Assembly (NCBI GenBank): GCA_028751875.1
Contig: CM054141.1
Span: 73,304,001-73,368,000, forward strand
Source: Rapana venosa
Taxonomy: Eukaryota > Mollusca > Gastropoda > Neogastropoda > Muricidae
Reading direction: 5' to 3'
DNA: 64,000 nucleotides
Below are positions 22,401 through 34,369 of the stretch, piece after piece. The position numbers were made by a program, and so were the translations under genes. The notes under the pieces are model-generated. The model made no database searches, had not been told where the DNA came from, and was given only the letters and a program-made list of their open reading frames with translations. The stretch's first letter is position 1. Each line of letters starts with the position of its first letter.

Positions 22401-25400
22401 AATTCATGAACACAATCCTGTTCATGTCCCGTGTGTGTATTCATGAACGACAATCCTGTTCATGTCTTGTGTGTGTATTCATGAACGACAATCCTGTTCA
22501 TGTCTTGTGTGTGCATTCATCAACGACAATCCTGTTCATGTCGTGTGTGTATTCATGACAGACAATCCTGTTCATGTCGTGTGTGTATTCATCAACGACA
22601 ATCCTGTTCATTTCGTGTGCGTATTCATCAATGACAATCCTGTTCACGTCGTGTGTGTATATTCATGACAGACAATCCTGTTCATGTCTTGTGTGTGTAT
22701 TCATCAACGACAATCTTCTTCATGTCTTGTGTGTATATTCATCAACAACAATCCTCTTCATGTCTTGTGTGTGTGTGTGTATTCATCAACAACAATCCTC
22801 TTCATGTCTTGTGTGTGTGTATTCATCAACAACAATCCTCTTCATGTCTTGTGTGTGTATTCATCAACAACAATCCTGTGCATGTCTTGTGTGTGTGTAT
22901 TCATCAACAACAATCCTTTTCATGTCTTGTGACTGTATTCATCAACAACAATCCTCTTCATGTCTTGTGTGTGTGTGTTCATCAACAACAATCCTCTTCA
23001 TGCCTTGTGTGTGTGTATATTCATCAACAACAATCCTCTTCATGTCTTGTGTGTATATTCATCAACAACAATCCTCTTCATGTCTTGTATGTGTGTATAT
23101 TCATCAACAACAATCCTGTGCATGTCTTGTGTGTGTGTATTCATCAACAACAATCCTCTTCATGTCTTGTATGTGTGTATATTCATCAACAACAATCCTG
23201 TGCATGTCTTGTGTGTGTGTATTCATCAACAACAATCCTCTTCATGTCTTGTATGTGTGTATATTCATCAACAACAATCCTCTTCACGTCTTGTGTGTGT
23301 ATTCATCAACAACAATCCTGTTCATGTCTTGTGTGTATATTCATCAACAACAATCCTCTTCATGTCTTGTGTGTATATTCATCAACAACAATCCTCTTCA
23401 TCTCTTGTGTGTGTATTCATCAACAACAATCCTCTTCATGTCTTGTGTGTGTATTCATCAACAACAATCCTCTTCATGTCTTGTGTGTGTATTCATCAAC
23501 AACAATCCTCTTCACGTCTTGTGTGTGTGTATATTCATCAACAACAATCCTGTGCATGTCTTGTGTGTGTGTATATTCATCAACAACAATCCTCTTCATG
23601 TCTTGTGTGTGTGTATATTCATCAACAACAATCCTCTTCATGTCTTGTGTGTGTGTGTATTCATCAACGACAATTCTCTTCATGTCTTGTGTGTGTATTC
23701 ATCAACAACAATCCTCTTCATGTCTTGTATGTGTGTATATTCATCAACAACAATCCTGTGCATGTCTTGTGTGTGTGTATTCATCAACAACAATCCTGTT
23801 CATGTCTTGTGTGTATATTCATCAACAACAATCCTCTTCATGTCTTGTGTGTGTATCATCAACAACAATCCTCTTCATGTCTTGTGTGTGTGTGTATTCA
23901 TCAACGACAATTCTCTTCATGTCTTGTGTGTGTATTCATCAACAACAATCCTGTGCATGTCTTGTGTGTGTATTCATCAACAACAATCCTCTTCATGTCT
24001 TGTGTGTGTATTCATCAACAACAATCCTCTTCATGTCTTGTGTGTGTATTCATCAACAACAATCCTCTTCATGTCTTGTGTGTGTATTCATCAACAACAA
24101 TCCTGTGCATGTCTTGTGTGTGTATTCATCAACAACAATCCTCTTCATGTCTTGTGTGTGTATTCATCAACAACAATCCTCTTCATGTCTTGTGTGTGTA
24201 TTCATCAACAACAATCCTCTTCATGTCTTGTGTGTGTATTCATCAACAACAATCCTCTTCATGTCTTGTGTGTGTGTGAATTCATCAACAACAATCCTCT
24301 TCATGTCTTGTGTGTGTGTGTGTGTGTATTCATCAACAACAATCCTCTTCATGTCTTGTGTGTGTGTGATTCATCAACACAATCCTCTTCATGTCTTGTG
24401 TGTGTATTCATCAACAACAATCCTCTGTGCATTCTTGTGTGTGTGTATTCATCAACAACAATCCTCTTCATGTCTTGTGTGTGTGTATATTCATCAACAA
24501 CTAATCCTCTTCATGTCTTGTGTGTGTGTGTATTTTCATCAACAACAATCCTTCATGTCTTGTGTGTGTGTATATTCATCAACAACAATCCTCTTCATGT
24601 CTTGTGTGTGTGTATATTCATCAACAACAATCCTCTTCATGTCTTGTGTGTGTGTGTGTATTCATCAACGACAATTCTCTTCATGTCTTGTGTGTGTATT
24701 CATCAACAACAATCCTCTTCATGTCTTGTATGTGTGTATATTCATCAACAACAATCCTGTGCATGTCTTGTGTGTGTGTATTCATCAACAACAATCCTCT
24801 TCATGTCTTGTGTGTGTATCATCAACAACAATCCTCTTCATGTCTTGTGTGTGTGTGTATTCATCAACGACAATTCTCTTCATGTCTTTTGTGTGTATTC
24901 ATCAACAACAATCCTGTGCATGTCTTGTGTGTGTATTCATCAACAACAATCCTCTTCACGTCTTGTGTGTGATGTATTCATCAACAACAATCCTCTTCAT
25001 GTCTTGTGTGTGTATTCATCAACAACAATCCTCTTCATGTCTTGTGTGTGTATTCATCAACAACAATCCTGTGCATGTCTTGTGTGTGTATTCATCAACA
25101 ACAATCCTCTTCACGTCTTGTGTGTGTATTCATCAACAACAATCCTCTTCATGTCTTGTGTGTGTATTCATCAACAACAATCCTCTTCATGTCTTGTGTG
25201 TGTATTCATCACCAACAATCCTCTTCATGTCTTGTGTGTGTGTGAATTCATCAACAACAATCCTCTTCATGTCTTGTGTGTGTGTGTGTGTGTATTCATC
25301 AACAACAATCCTCTTCATGTCTTGTGTGTGTGTGAATTCATCAACAACAATCCTCTTCATGTCTTGTGTGTGTGTATTCATCAACAACAATCCTCTTCAT

Positions 25401-26345
25401 GTCTTGTGTGTGTGTAGTCATCAACAACAATCCTGTTCATGTCTTGTGTGTGTGTATTCATCAACAACAATCCTCTTCATGCCTTGTATGTGTGTATATT
25501 CATCAACAACAATCCTCTTCATGTCTTGTGTGTATATTCATCAACAACAATCCTCTTCATGTCTTGTGTGTGTGTATTCATCAACAACAATCTTCTTCAT
25601 GTCTTGTATGTATGTATATTCATCAACAACAATCCTCTTTATGTCTTGTGTGTATATTCATCAACAACAATCCTCTTCATGTCTTGTGTGTGTATTCATC
25701 AACAACAATCCTCTTCATGTCTTGTGTGTGTGTATTCATCAACAACAATCCTGTGCATGTCTTGTGTGTGTGTGTGTATTCATCAACAACAATCCTCTTC
25801 ATGTCTTGTGTGTGAGTGTATTCATCAACAACAATCCTCTTCATGTGTTGTGCGTGTATTCATCAACAACAATCCTCTTCATGCCTTGTGTGTGTGTATA
25901 TTCATCAACAACAATCCTGTGCATGTCTTGTGTGTGTGTATATTCATCAACAACAATCCTCTTCATGTCTTGTGTGTGTGTATTCATCAACAACAATCCT
26001 CTTCATGTCTTGTATGTATGTATATTCATCAACAACAATCCTGTGCATGTCTTGTGTGTGTGTATTCATCAACAACAATCCTCTTCATGTCTTGTGTGTG
26101 TATTCATCAACAACAATCCTCTTCATGTCTTGTGTGTGTGTATTCATCAACAACAATCCTCTTCATGCCTTGTGTGTGTGTATATATTCATCAACAACAA
26201 TCCTGTGCATGTCTTGTGTGTGTGTGTATTCATCAACAACAATCCTCTTCACGTCTTGTGTGTGTGTGTTCATCAACAACAATCCTGTGCATGTCTTGTG
26301 TGTGTGTATTCATGACAGACAATCCTCTTCATGTCTTGTGTGTAC
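22401..26345. repeat. Large 38-bp minisatellite, about 100 units
   Basis: Basic unit ATTCATCAACAACAATCCTC, TTCATGTCTTGTGTGTGT. Unit length varies by the number of TG steps (about 34-46 bp). Outer units differ (ATTCATGAACGACAATCC at the left, ATTCATGACAGACAATCC at both edges), while the centre is homogeneous. Inside there is a higher-order duplication with an offset of 963-1001 bp. The monomers lack stop codons in several frames, so overlapping plus-strand frames of over 900 and 1,200 codons appear; they read CVYSSTTILFMS or INNNPLHVLCV and are artefacts. Confidence 0.97.
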
Positions 26346-26577
26346 CCCTCTCCTGCAGAGGGCGCGTGGTGTGTGAGGACTGCAGGCAACCTTCCCCACA
26401 CACAGAGCGGCCACCATGCTGAGCTCCTCACCCTGCGTGCTGCACTGTTCAGGAATGTTCACAGCGCATTCTTATCTCCATCACCACTCCGCCACTGGAC
26501 AGCACAACCATGATAGACCTGACTTAGCGCTGCAGATTATGGCGACATTCTGTTTTTGAATAAAGACTGGAATGTTT
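26346..26577. other. Unique sequence, no gene seen
   Basis: A CTCTCCTGCAG acceptor-like string (26347-26357) follows the array, but the sequence after it has no convincing exon. Confidence 0.4.
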
Positions 26578-26697
26578 TAACCAATATGAAATGTAGCTTT
26601 ATTGTGTCTTTCGAGATAATGATGCTTATCCATGTGCCTGCCAGTATTGTAGTTTCCCTTCATGGGATAATTAAAGTATTTTAGACTTGACTTAACT
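26578..26697 (+). mobile_element. Retroelement 3' end with TTGACT tail, copy 2
   Basis: Contains ACCAATATGAAATGTAGC, GCCTGCCAGTATTGTAGTTT, CCCTTCATGGGATAATTAAA and GACTTGACTT. It matches 18430-18552 in the same orientation. Confidence 0.75.
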
Positions 26698-27464
26698 GCG
26701 CAGTTTGCTGTTATACACAAATCTAAAGTTAGGATTTATCTACACTTTGGGTCTGCTCTGATGAAAAAAGGAATTTACACATAAAGAACAAGCGTTCTAG
26801 TACTTGGTCTAATTTTATTCAGATGTAACATTCCTTTTCCACTCTTATCACATTGAGTGGCTAACACGCATTTCGGCATATTTTGTGACTTGTCCTCTGC
26901 GTATGATGGAAACGAATCTCTGCTAATCTGGAGAGAAGAGAAACATCAACACAACTGTAAACGTTTTCAAACTGTACCGCCATGAATGCCAACCATGATG
27001 TAGCAGACTATCTTCTACCCACAACACAGAGAGGCAGCAGCCTCGCTATCTGGCACCATGCGGCGATATTGCTGTTCTGTCTGGTTTCTATACACACTCC
27101 CCAGTCTGATTACCTCCCAGCAGAGTACGAATGCTATCGGCAGAAGTGCGATATGAACGCCGTTGTTATGCTCTTTTAACTCAGCATAAACACCCCGGTG
27201 TATCTGGCAAGGAACAACGTTGCCTCCTTAAAACCTTTTCCACGAAAACAGTTAGACAGCTTGCAGTATAGGAAGAACTCAGTCAAACTGCATCCACACA
27301 TCAAAGCAAACAACGTGTCAGGAGTGATTGTCTTTCAGGACAGGGCCAGTGTGGGTTACATCGTCACTAAACAGGGAGCTGGCTCAGTGTGGGCTTGTCC
27401 CTCCTGTCTGCTGACAACAATGCTAGTGCACAGTGGAAGAGCCAGACTGTTAAGGCAGGTGCCT
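26698..27464. other. Unique sequence, no gene seen
   Basis: Single-copy, balanced composition. No exon that I can support. Confidence 0.5.
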
Positions 27465-27566
27465 GCCTGTCTGTCTGTCTGCCTGTCTGTCTGCCTGCCT
27501 GCCTGTCTGTCTGCCTGTCTGTCTGCCTGCCTGCCTGTCTGTCTGCCTGTCTGTCTGTCTGTCTGA
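27465..27566. repeat. (CTGT/CTGC)n microsatellite
   Basis: Interleaved CTGT and CTGC tetranucleotides. Confidence 0.95.
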
Positions 27567-27722
27567 GGATCACCACACCCTCCCTCCAATGTCTGTCTCC
27601 AAACTACTCACCACACCCTCCCTCCAATGTCTGTCTCAAACTACTCACCACACCCTCCCTCCAATGTCTGTCTCAAACTACTCACCACACCCTCCCTCCA
27701 ATGTCTGTCTCCAAACCATCTC
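27567..27722. repeat. 37-bp minisatellite, 4 copies
   Basis: Unit TGTCTGTCTCAAACTACTCA, CCACACCCTCCCTCCAA. Each unit keeps a TGTCTGTCT block like the adjoining microsatellite, which suggests the array grew from its edge. Confidence 0.93.
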
Positions 27723-27784
27723 CAGGCCCTGGGCTTTGTCACTCACCCATCCCAGGCACTACAGTATAAGGGAAAACCCAAACA

Positions 27785-28235
27785 ACAGTCGCCATGAGAT
27801 CAGGAGAGCCAGGGCCACCAAGACACAGACAGTTATTTTTTATTGCATCATGAGCAAGGAGGAGGATGTTATGGACGTGCGCCAGCTTTGAGACCTCTGG
27901 ACAGAGCTGTATTGTACATGTCCTAGAGTAGAATAAATAAATATCCTGATATAAACCAGGCCCGAGAGACAGAAGCACTCGCAGTGTGGTCAAGTCATTG
28001 CAGCAACGCTCTCAAAATGGGATCCGTCAGCAGGAGGAATCACAGTCTCTCCATTGACCTCATAGCATATTCAGTCTAGGTAGGAGGTGGTCAGAGTAGA
28101 ATAAAAACGACCAAAACAAAACAAACACGAATAAAGGAAAACAAAGCCAAGCCGAAAGCCGTCTACTACAGTACTCAAAGCTAGGACCTCCCCGCCAGGC
28201 CTCTAACGTGCTGTCCACTGGCCCACGATGGCTGG
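27785..28235 (-). mobile_element. SINE-C copy 1
   Basis: Shares with 50195-50632 the blocks GCCACC, GACAGTT, TTTTATTGCATCATGA, GAGGATGT, CCCGAGAGACAGA and GTGGTCAAGTCATT. At the right end the minus strand shows a worn tRNA-like head (GGGCCAGTGGACAGCACG near 28206-28222). It is too short and broken to code for anything. Confidence 0.65.
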
Positions 28236-28449
28236 TGCGTGGCGTGGCTCAAGGACTTGCTTTACAGACAGGGAGGAAGCCTTCCCTCATGGGTCACTGC
28301 CAGCAGCTGGGCTGGAGCGCTGAGGGAGGACTGGCCACTGGCGTTGTCTGATCTGCAGCAGCGACACAGCAGTGGCAGCAGCTGGTGGGGCTCTCTTCCG
28401 GCCGTGCAGTCTTCCATCATGCACAGTGATACTCTTTGTAACGGCTGCC
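28236..28449. other. Unique sequence
   Basis: GC-rich 200-bp stretch without repeat. It is open on the plus strand but matches no family that I recognise. Confidence 0.4.
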
Positions 28450-28499
28450 TCGATCTGTCTGTCTGTCTGTCTGTCTGTCTTTATGTCTCTGTCTGTCTT

Positions 28500-28530
<31 letters not shown>

Positions 28531-28640
28531 GTCTTTATGTCTCTGTCTGTCTTTCTGTCTGTCTCTCTGTCTGTCTGTCTGTCTCTCTGTCTTTATGTCT
28601 CTGTCTGTCTTTCTGTCTGTCTGTCTCCCTCTCTCTCTCA
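28450..28640. repeat. (CTGT)n microsatellite
   Basis: CTGT/CTTT run with a repeated ATGTCTCTGTCTGTCTTTCT block (three times), so it is partly a minisatellite. Confidence 0.95.
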
Positions 28641-29663
28641 AAACATGATAGAGTGTCAAGGCGGGCAACCTTAGGAAGGGAAGACAGAGTACATAGAAAC
28701 CCAAGAAGCTGCAAGCAGCCTTACGTCATCTACACACTTTGTGGGGCTGCTAGTGCTAGTGTTCTGTTTGGTGAAGTGTTTGTCCTACTCACTGACTGAA
28801 CACACCCCAAATGCCTGGTGTTCTCCGCTGCCTTGCCTTGTGATCTGAAAGACAAAGTGTACTGTCCTAGTTTCCATGTCGAGTTTTCGCATCACAGGTA
28901 AGTCTGTACATGAAGTAAACTTTAAAAGAACAAAAACACACGCATGTGTCAGTGGCTGGCATGAGGTGCTGCTGAGTGGCTTGAAAGGCTTACTAGCAAT
29001 AAACTGTAATCATTGTTCACTGTTCATTGCTCTCTCTCTCGTTAATGATTTATCCAAGTGGCCACTCTCCGCCAGTCACAACAGTGGCAATCTTATCTGG
29101 CTCTATGTGTCACCACCCCTGTAAGTTCTGGCCTCCCCGTGTAACACTGCCTGCCTTTATCGGCACCACCAGCTCACGCTCGATTACAGAACAGCCAGTT
29201 TATCAGCGTCTCTGACACCTGGCTGATGCCAGAGCTTCTTCCAGAGCAAGAACATCCCAATCAGTGACCTCAGCACAGACAGCGTGTTATGACTGGCTGT
29301 AGATAACTGCTCGTACAAGGGAAACGAGGAAAAGTGGCTTTGAAACGCAGTAACAGGAACGGCAGAAAGACAGTATCAGTCTGTCTCTAGGGGTATAGTG
29401 TCTTTGTGGGGGAAATGAGGGAGTGCTTTCAGATACCTGGCCTTGGCGTCACACAAAGCTGGCTGTTGGGCAATTAGCCAGCCAGCAATGTCTGCATTTT
29501 TATTCTAAGGCTTTTATCTCTGGAAGCACTAAGTTAGAAGACAACATTTTAAAAAATGGCGAAGGTTCTGAGTCACTGCTGAACAGGTTGTAGCTATTCT
29601 TGCACAGTTTTGAGCAGTTTTTTCATTTTCTCATCACATACTTTTCTTTTGTTGTTGTTGAGG
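28641..29663. other. Unique sequence, 1 kb
   Basis: Balanced single-copy DNA. No exon or transposon motif that I can defend. Confidence 0.5.
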
Positions 29664-29772
29664 TTGTCATTCTTCTTCTTCTTCTTCTTCTTCTTCTTCT
29701 TCTTCTTCTTCTTCTTCTTCTTCTTCTTCTTCTTCTTCTTCTTCTTCTTCTTCTTCTTCTTCTTCTTCTTCT
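29664..29772. repeat. (TTC)n trinucleotide repeat, about 36 units
   Basis: Pure TTC run, giving poly-Leu, poly-Phe or poly-Ser artefact frames. Confidence 0.98.
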
Positions 29773-30653
29773 ATCACTCTGCTGATGAGCTATTTACCAG
29801 CATCTTCTTCTTCGTCGTCGACCAATCATAATTATGAGTGAAAATGCGTTGTGCTGTCGTTCAGCACCTGACAAGTCAGGCCCAGCAAATCCAAATTCAG
29901 AGCGCTTTTCCATCAGACTGGCAGTTCTCCTAAACTGGCTGCTTTCACTGAGCTGCTGCAGAGTCCAGTCTGCCCTCCACACCCTCCTCCTCCTCCTCTT
30001 CTTTCACAGCCGTTGGCAGACAGGTTCTCCTCTTCCGCCTGTTCCGCCATTGCGATGTCTGTCCTCTTGGTATTGACCCATACCTGGGGGCTGGTTCGTG
30101 GGCACCAGGTGTATCCACACCCCGTGGGCCTGCATGCCCCACGTTACAGGGTCAAGTCTCTTCCTTCCAGGTTGTGTAGCAGACTTCCTTGTCTAGGTTT
30201 TCTGTTTTGATTAATGTTTGTTAACCTCCTCTGGGTCTGTTGTGCTCTGTGCCCAAGAGAAGGATGTGACTAACGACTTGCGCACAAAGTCCTGAGATGA
30301 GAAAGGCAATGCAGAAAGGCAGGGGACTAACAGCCCCAGCATGCCCTTTTCACACCGAAGTCCTAGATGGCAGAGGTGCCAGAGAAAGACATGCCGGGTA
30401 ATCAATCTCTACTGCCCACACTTCTATCACATCATCACCCCTTGGGACTCCAGTCCCTTTGACCCCCACTAATACCTACCATTTGTGACGGTTGGGTGCC
30501 AAATCTAGATCAGTGCAAATGGTTTCACTTCTGTATCAAGTAGTGTGTTGAGCAAATCCCACCTGGTAGAGCCAGTCCTCTTCAAGTCGGGGGTTCTTTT
30601 CTGGTTCTTTGTTGTTGTTGTTTGTTATTGTTTTTGTTGGGTTTAGTCTTCAC
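29773..30653. other. Unique sequence, no gene seen
   Basis: Holds a short block (29866-29890, ACCTGACAAGTCAGGCCCAG) shared with 59424-59450. No coding feature recognised. Confidence 0.5.
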
Positions 30654-30745
30654 ATCAAGTCAAGTCAAGTCAAATGTTTATTTCCAGATGGTACATTGAA
30701 TAATCAATGCATTTGATTTTCTTCCACATCAGGCAAGTGGTGCAG
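30654..30745 (-). mobile_element. Short retroelement end with (TTGAC)n tail
   Basis: Inverse of 19385-19458: plus strand AAGTCAAGTCAAGTCAAATG, TATTTCCAGATGGTACATTG and ATGCATTTGATTTT. Confidence 0.72.
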
Positions 30746-31249
30746 GGTTACATGGTTAAGTAAGAGGAAGCCTGTGTGCTGCAAAGAGCTATCAGGCTTT
30801 GGTTTATCGCTGAACGAAATGGAGTTTCATACCTTCAGGAGAAAGAAGTAGCATGCACACACAACTCTGGCACACAGTGCTGCTGATAAGACTCCAACGC
30901 CAGTGTTTTGTCTGGGCTTGCTCAGGTGAAGGCCTTCCATTCCACCAGTTCACTGACTGCACTATACTAGTGGCACTGATATGCATTCCGCTTACTCTTG
31001 TAGCTCCTGTTGGTTTGCTGAATCGAAAATGTGTTCAGTCTGCTAAGAAACCTAAATATAAATATATTCATTGCCATTATGTATGTCAAGCCCTGTCTGG
31101 AGTTGTCTAGAATGTCAAGTATCTTTCCTGCAGGCCATCTTGCTGCAAATACGCCGACAGCAGCACCGCTCTCCATCCCTTTGTGGCAATACTCCTGCCT
31201 TGTCTTGTCTCCTGTAAACACACCTCCCAGGCTGTGCTTCTCTCTACAG
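30746..31249. other. Unique sequence, no gene seen
   Basis: Single-copy DNA with nothing recognisable. Confidence 0.45.
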
Positions 31250-31440
31250 CATTTTTATTTTTTATTTTTATTTTACCTACTTTAAGCACAGATTCTGCTA
31301 ATCGGTGCTGTCACCGGGGAGGTGCCAAAGACAGCGCACCCTGTTTTTGGTCATCGTGTGTTTCTTTTGTCTGCAACTTATGGTGTTCCTACAAGGGGTT
31401 TTTCTAAGAATACAGGCAACTCCATTGGGGTTCACGTGGG
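31250..31440 (-). mobile_element. Possible old SINE-B fragment
   Basis: Scattered matches to SINE-B in the right order: ACTTTAAG, CCGGGGAGG, CAGCGCACCCT, CTGCAACT, TTTTTCTAAGAAT, GCAACTCC and CGTGGG. The tRNA head is absent. The divergence is high, so this is tentative. Confidence 0.4.
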
Positions 31441-31599
31441 TGCAATTGTACAGCACTACAGACCATGGTTGTGTCACAGTGTGTGACTACGTCCAGACCA
31501 CCATCATGGTGATGTGGCAAACAGTGTGGCCCGTACGAACAGCAACACATGGGTTTGTGCACTAGTAGGTGCCTACCCTTAACCAGCCATCTCTCTACA

Positions 31600-31862
31600 G
31601 CATACAACATGGGTGTGTGGCACAGTGGTGTGCCTATCTGTACAGCATACAGCATACACATGGGTGTGTGGCACAGTGTTGTGCCTATCTGTACAGCATA
31701 CACATGGGTGTGTGGCACAGTGGTGTGCCTATCTGTACAGCATACACATGGGTGTGTGGCACAGTGTTGTGCCTATCTGTACAGCATACAGCATACACAT
31801 GGGTGTGTGGCACAGTGGTGTGCCTATCTGTACAGCATACAGCATACACATGGGTGTGTGGA
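31600..31862. repeat. 43/53-bp minisatellite, about 6 copies
   Basis: Unit CACATGGGTGTGTGGCACAG, TGGTGTGCCTATCTGTACAG, CATA. A CAGCATA duplication makes long and short unit types. Confidence 0.94.
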
Positions 31863-32227
31863 AGTGTTGTCAAGCTCTTTGATAAGCTGTTGTGTGTAAC
31901 TGAGGGTAGATGCTTGAGTGTATTGCAAAACGATTCTTTTGTCTTTTGTAAAGCTTCCTTCAGGTTAAAGGTCTGGCCAGCTGACAATAGACACGTACAT
32001 CATTGCATCCACACATCAAAGACAGTCTAAGATTCCAGATACCTCTGACTGTAAAGCACAAGGTTCATGTCAGGCACACACGACACAAACAGACAAACTG
32101 TCACCAAAACGAAGAGCTCAATACAGGCTTTCATTGGATGTCAATGTATGGTAAAGAAACAGATTTGTGTTTGTATCTTTTCATGGACTGAAGTGGTAAG
32201 ATGCTCCTCCTGTCTGCATCAGTCAGA

Positions 32228-32266
32228 CAGGATGGAGGTCGGGGGGGGGGGGGGGGGGGGAGGGGG
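32228..32266. repeat. Poly-G run
   Basis: G-rich run with a single A interruption. Confidence 0.9.
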
Positions 32267-32377
32267 GAAGGGGACTTATAGAAGCAATGCATTGGCCATC
32301 ACACACGGGTTAGGGGAAGCAGCAGGTGCTGCATGTGCGGAATGTCCTCTGCAATGCTGATCTGCGCACAGCAGCAA

Positions 32378-32485
32378 CACGACAGCCAGCACACTCAGCA
32401 CAGCACAGCACGCTCAGCACAGCCAGCACAGCACACACCTCACACGCCCACAGCACAGCTCAGCACAGCTCAGCCACACGCCTTA
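32378..32485. repeat. CAGCACAG-type short repeat
   Basis: Imperfect CAGCACAGC/CTCAGCACAG tandem. The frames it opens are artefacts. Confidence 0.75.
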
Positions 32486-32564
32486 GCTCAGCCAGCCAGC
32501 TGTCTGCATATGCCAGCCAGTCTTCAGTCATCATCTTAGCTCACACCGTCTTTTGTTCATGCAT

Positions 32565-32955
32565 CATCCTCTCCTCTCTCTCCTCCCCCCTCTCTCTCTC
32601 TCTCCTCCTCCCTCTCTCTCTCCCCTCCTCTCTCTCTCTCCTCTCTCTCTCTCTCCTCCTCCGCCTCTCTCTCTTCTCCTTCTCTCTCTCCCTCCTCTCT
32701 CTCCTCTCTCTCTCTCCTCTCTCTCTCTCCTCCCTCCCTCTCTCTCCCCCTCCCTCCCTCTCTCTCTCCCTCCCCTCTCTCTCTCTCTCCCCTCCTCTCT
32801 CTCTCTCCTCTCTCTCTCTCTCCCTCCCTCTCTCTCTCTCTCCCTCCCTTTCTCTGTCTCCCTCCCTCCCCCTCTCTCTCTCTCTCTCCCTCCCTCTCTC
32901 TTCCCCCTCCCTCTCTCTCTCTCCCCCCCCCTCTCTCTCTCTCGCTCTCTCCCCC
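32565..32955. repeat. CT-rich low-complexity tract, 390 bp
   Basis: Polypyrimidine on the plus strand, built from CTCTCT and TCCCTCCCTC. Serine/leucine/proline-rich frames are artefacts. Confidence 0.96.
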
Positions 32956-33465
32956 TACACAAGAGTGTCAATCTGACCTAGAGCCATGTGTCCACACAGC
33001 CTTGTTATTTATTTCTGGCCCTCCAACACCGTGCTTGTCTTGACCTGTACCGCCAGCTCCAGGTAGGCTGCAGGCAGCCATGTCAGGCCTGTGTTGGACC
33101 TTCTGTCCACCTCACGGTTCTTTTCCTAAAGCAAGTGGCGTCAGAATCATTTTGAACCTTTGCAGTAAGTACAGATGAGCTGCGCAAGACAATACTCTTC
33201 ATGTCTCGTGTCGTATCCTTTCCTCTTTACCGCTGTGGTGCTATATGTGGGGAAACCTTTTCAAAACAAAATGTCAGCCACTCACAAGGTTACCAGCAGA
33301 TGCTGAACTTTCCAGGAAATGTCTACAGGCAGGTTGTTATCTAAAGAGCCGTTCCGCAGCATCATTGACAAGCATAGCATTGTAAGTCACTGAAGTAGGT
33401 TGCGGGGCTCTTATTATGCATGCGGTAGATTTCCAGCATACATATAACTACATACACCGCTGCAT
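32956..33465. other. Unique sequence, no gene seen
   Basis: Single-copy DNA between two tandem arrays. Confidence 0.5.
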
Positions 33466-34065
33466 CTGTGGCTGACCTGCAGCATAAGCCTGTATTCCTA
33501 CCTGAAGGTGGGGTCATTATCTGCAGCATGAGCCTGTATCCCTGCCTGAAGATGGGGTCATTATCTGCAGCATGAGCCTGTACCCCTGCCTGAAGATGGG
33601 GTCATTATCTGCAGCATAAGCCTGTATCCCTACCTGAAGTTGATCATTATCTGCAGCATGAGCCTGTACCCCTGCCTGAAGATGGGGTCATTATATACAG
33701 CACGAGCCTGTATCCCTGCCTGAAGATGGGGTCATTATCTGCAGCATGAGCCTGTATCCCTGCCTGAAGATGGTGGTTATTATCTGCAGATGAGCGCCTT
33801 GCAGCACCTGCCTGCCGTGTGGTCATTATCTGCAGCATGAGCCTGTAGCCCTGCCTGAAGATGGGGTCATTATCTGCAGCATGAGCCTGCATCCCTGCCT
33901 GAAGATGGGGTCATTATCTGCAGCATGAGCCTGCAGCCCTGCCTGAAGATGGGGTCATTATCTGCAGCATGAGCCTGCAGCCCTGCCTGAAGATGGGGTC
34001 ATTATCTGCAGCATGAGCCTGCAGCCCTGCCTGAAGGGGGTGTGTTCTGCAGCATGAGCCCACCT
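33466..34065. repeat. 45-bp minisatellite, about 13 copies
   Basis: Unit GTCATTATCTGCAGCATGAG, CCTGTATCCCTGCCTGAAGA, TGGGG. The array decays at the right edge (34030-34210), where worn CTGCAGCATG pieces persist. Confidence 0.95.
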
Positions 34066-34369
34066 AGTGAGATGGGTCAACTGAGGACAGTCCCTGCTGA
34101 TGTCAACTCACTGGCTCGTCCCGCCTGAAATGGGCTTCCTCAGCATCACCAGCTCCTCTCTAGATTCCTTCTGCAGCATGGCGCCCTCTTCTGAAGAATC
34201 ATTGCACAACCATTGATTTCATTATCTGACATAACCTTCTGTGAAGGGATTGTACTTTGCCTCCACATAGTAACATAGTCACTGACAGTCCTCTTCTGAA
34301 CATCTCTGTCGTCCTCTGTTGCTGCTATACAACTATTCTCTTCGCCCCTTCTTGATCATACGAACTTCT

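Noticed and set aside
22574..26315. Very long plus-strand open frames (over 900 and 1,200 codons)
   Set aside because: They lie entirely within the 38-bp minisatellite, overlap each other in different frames and read the same short peptide motif; no composition or domain supports a protein.
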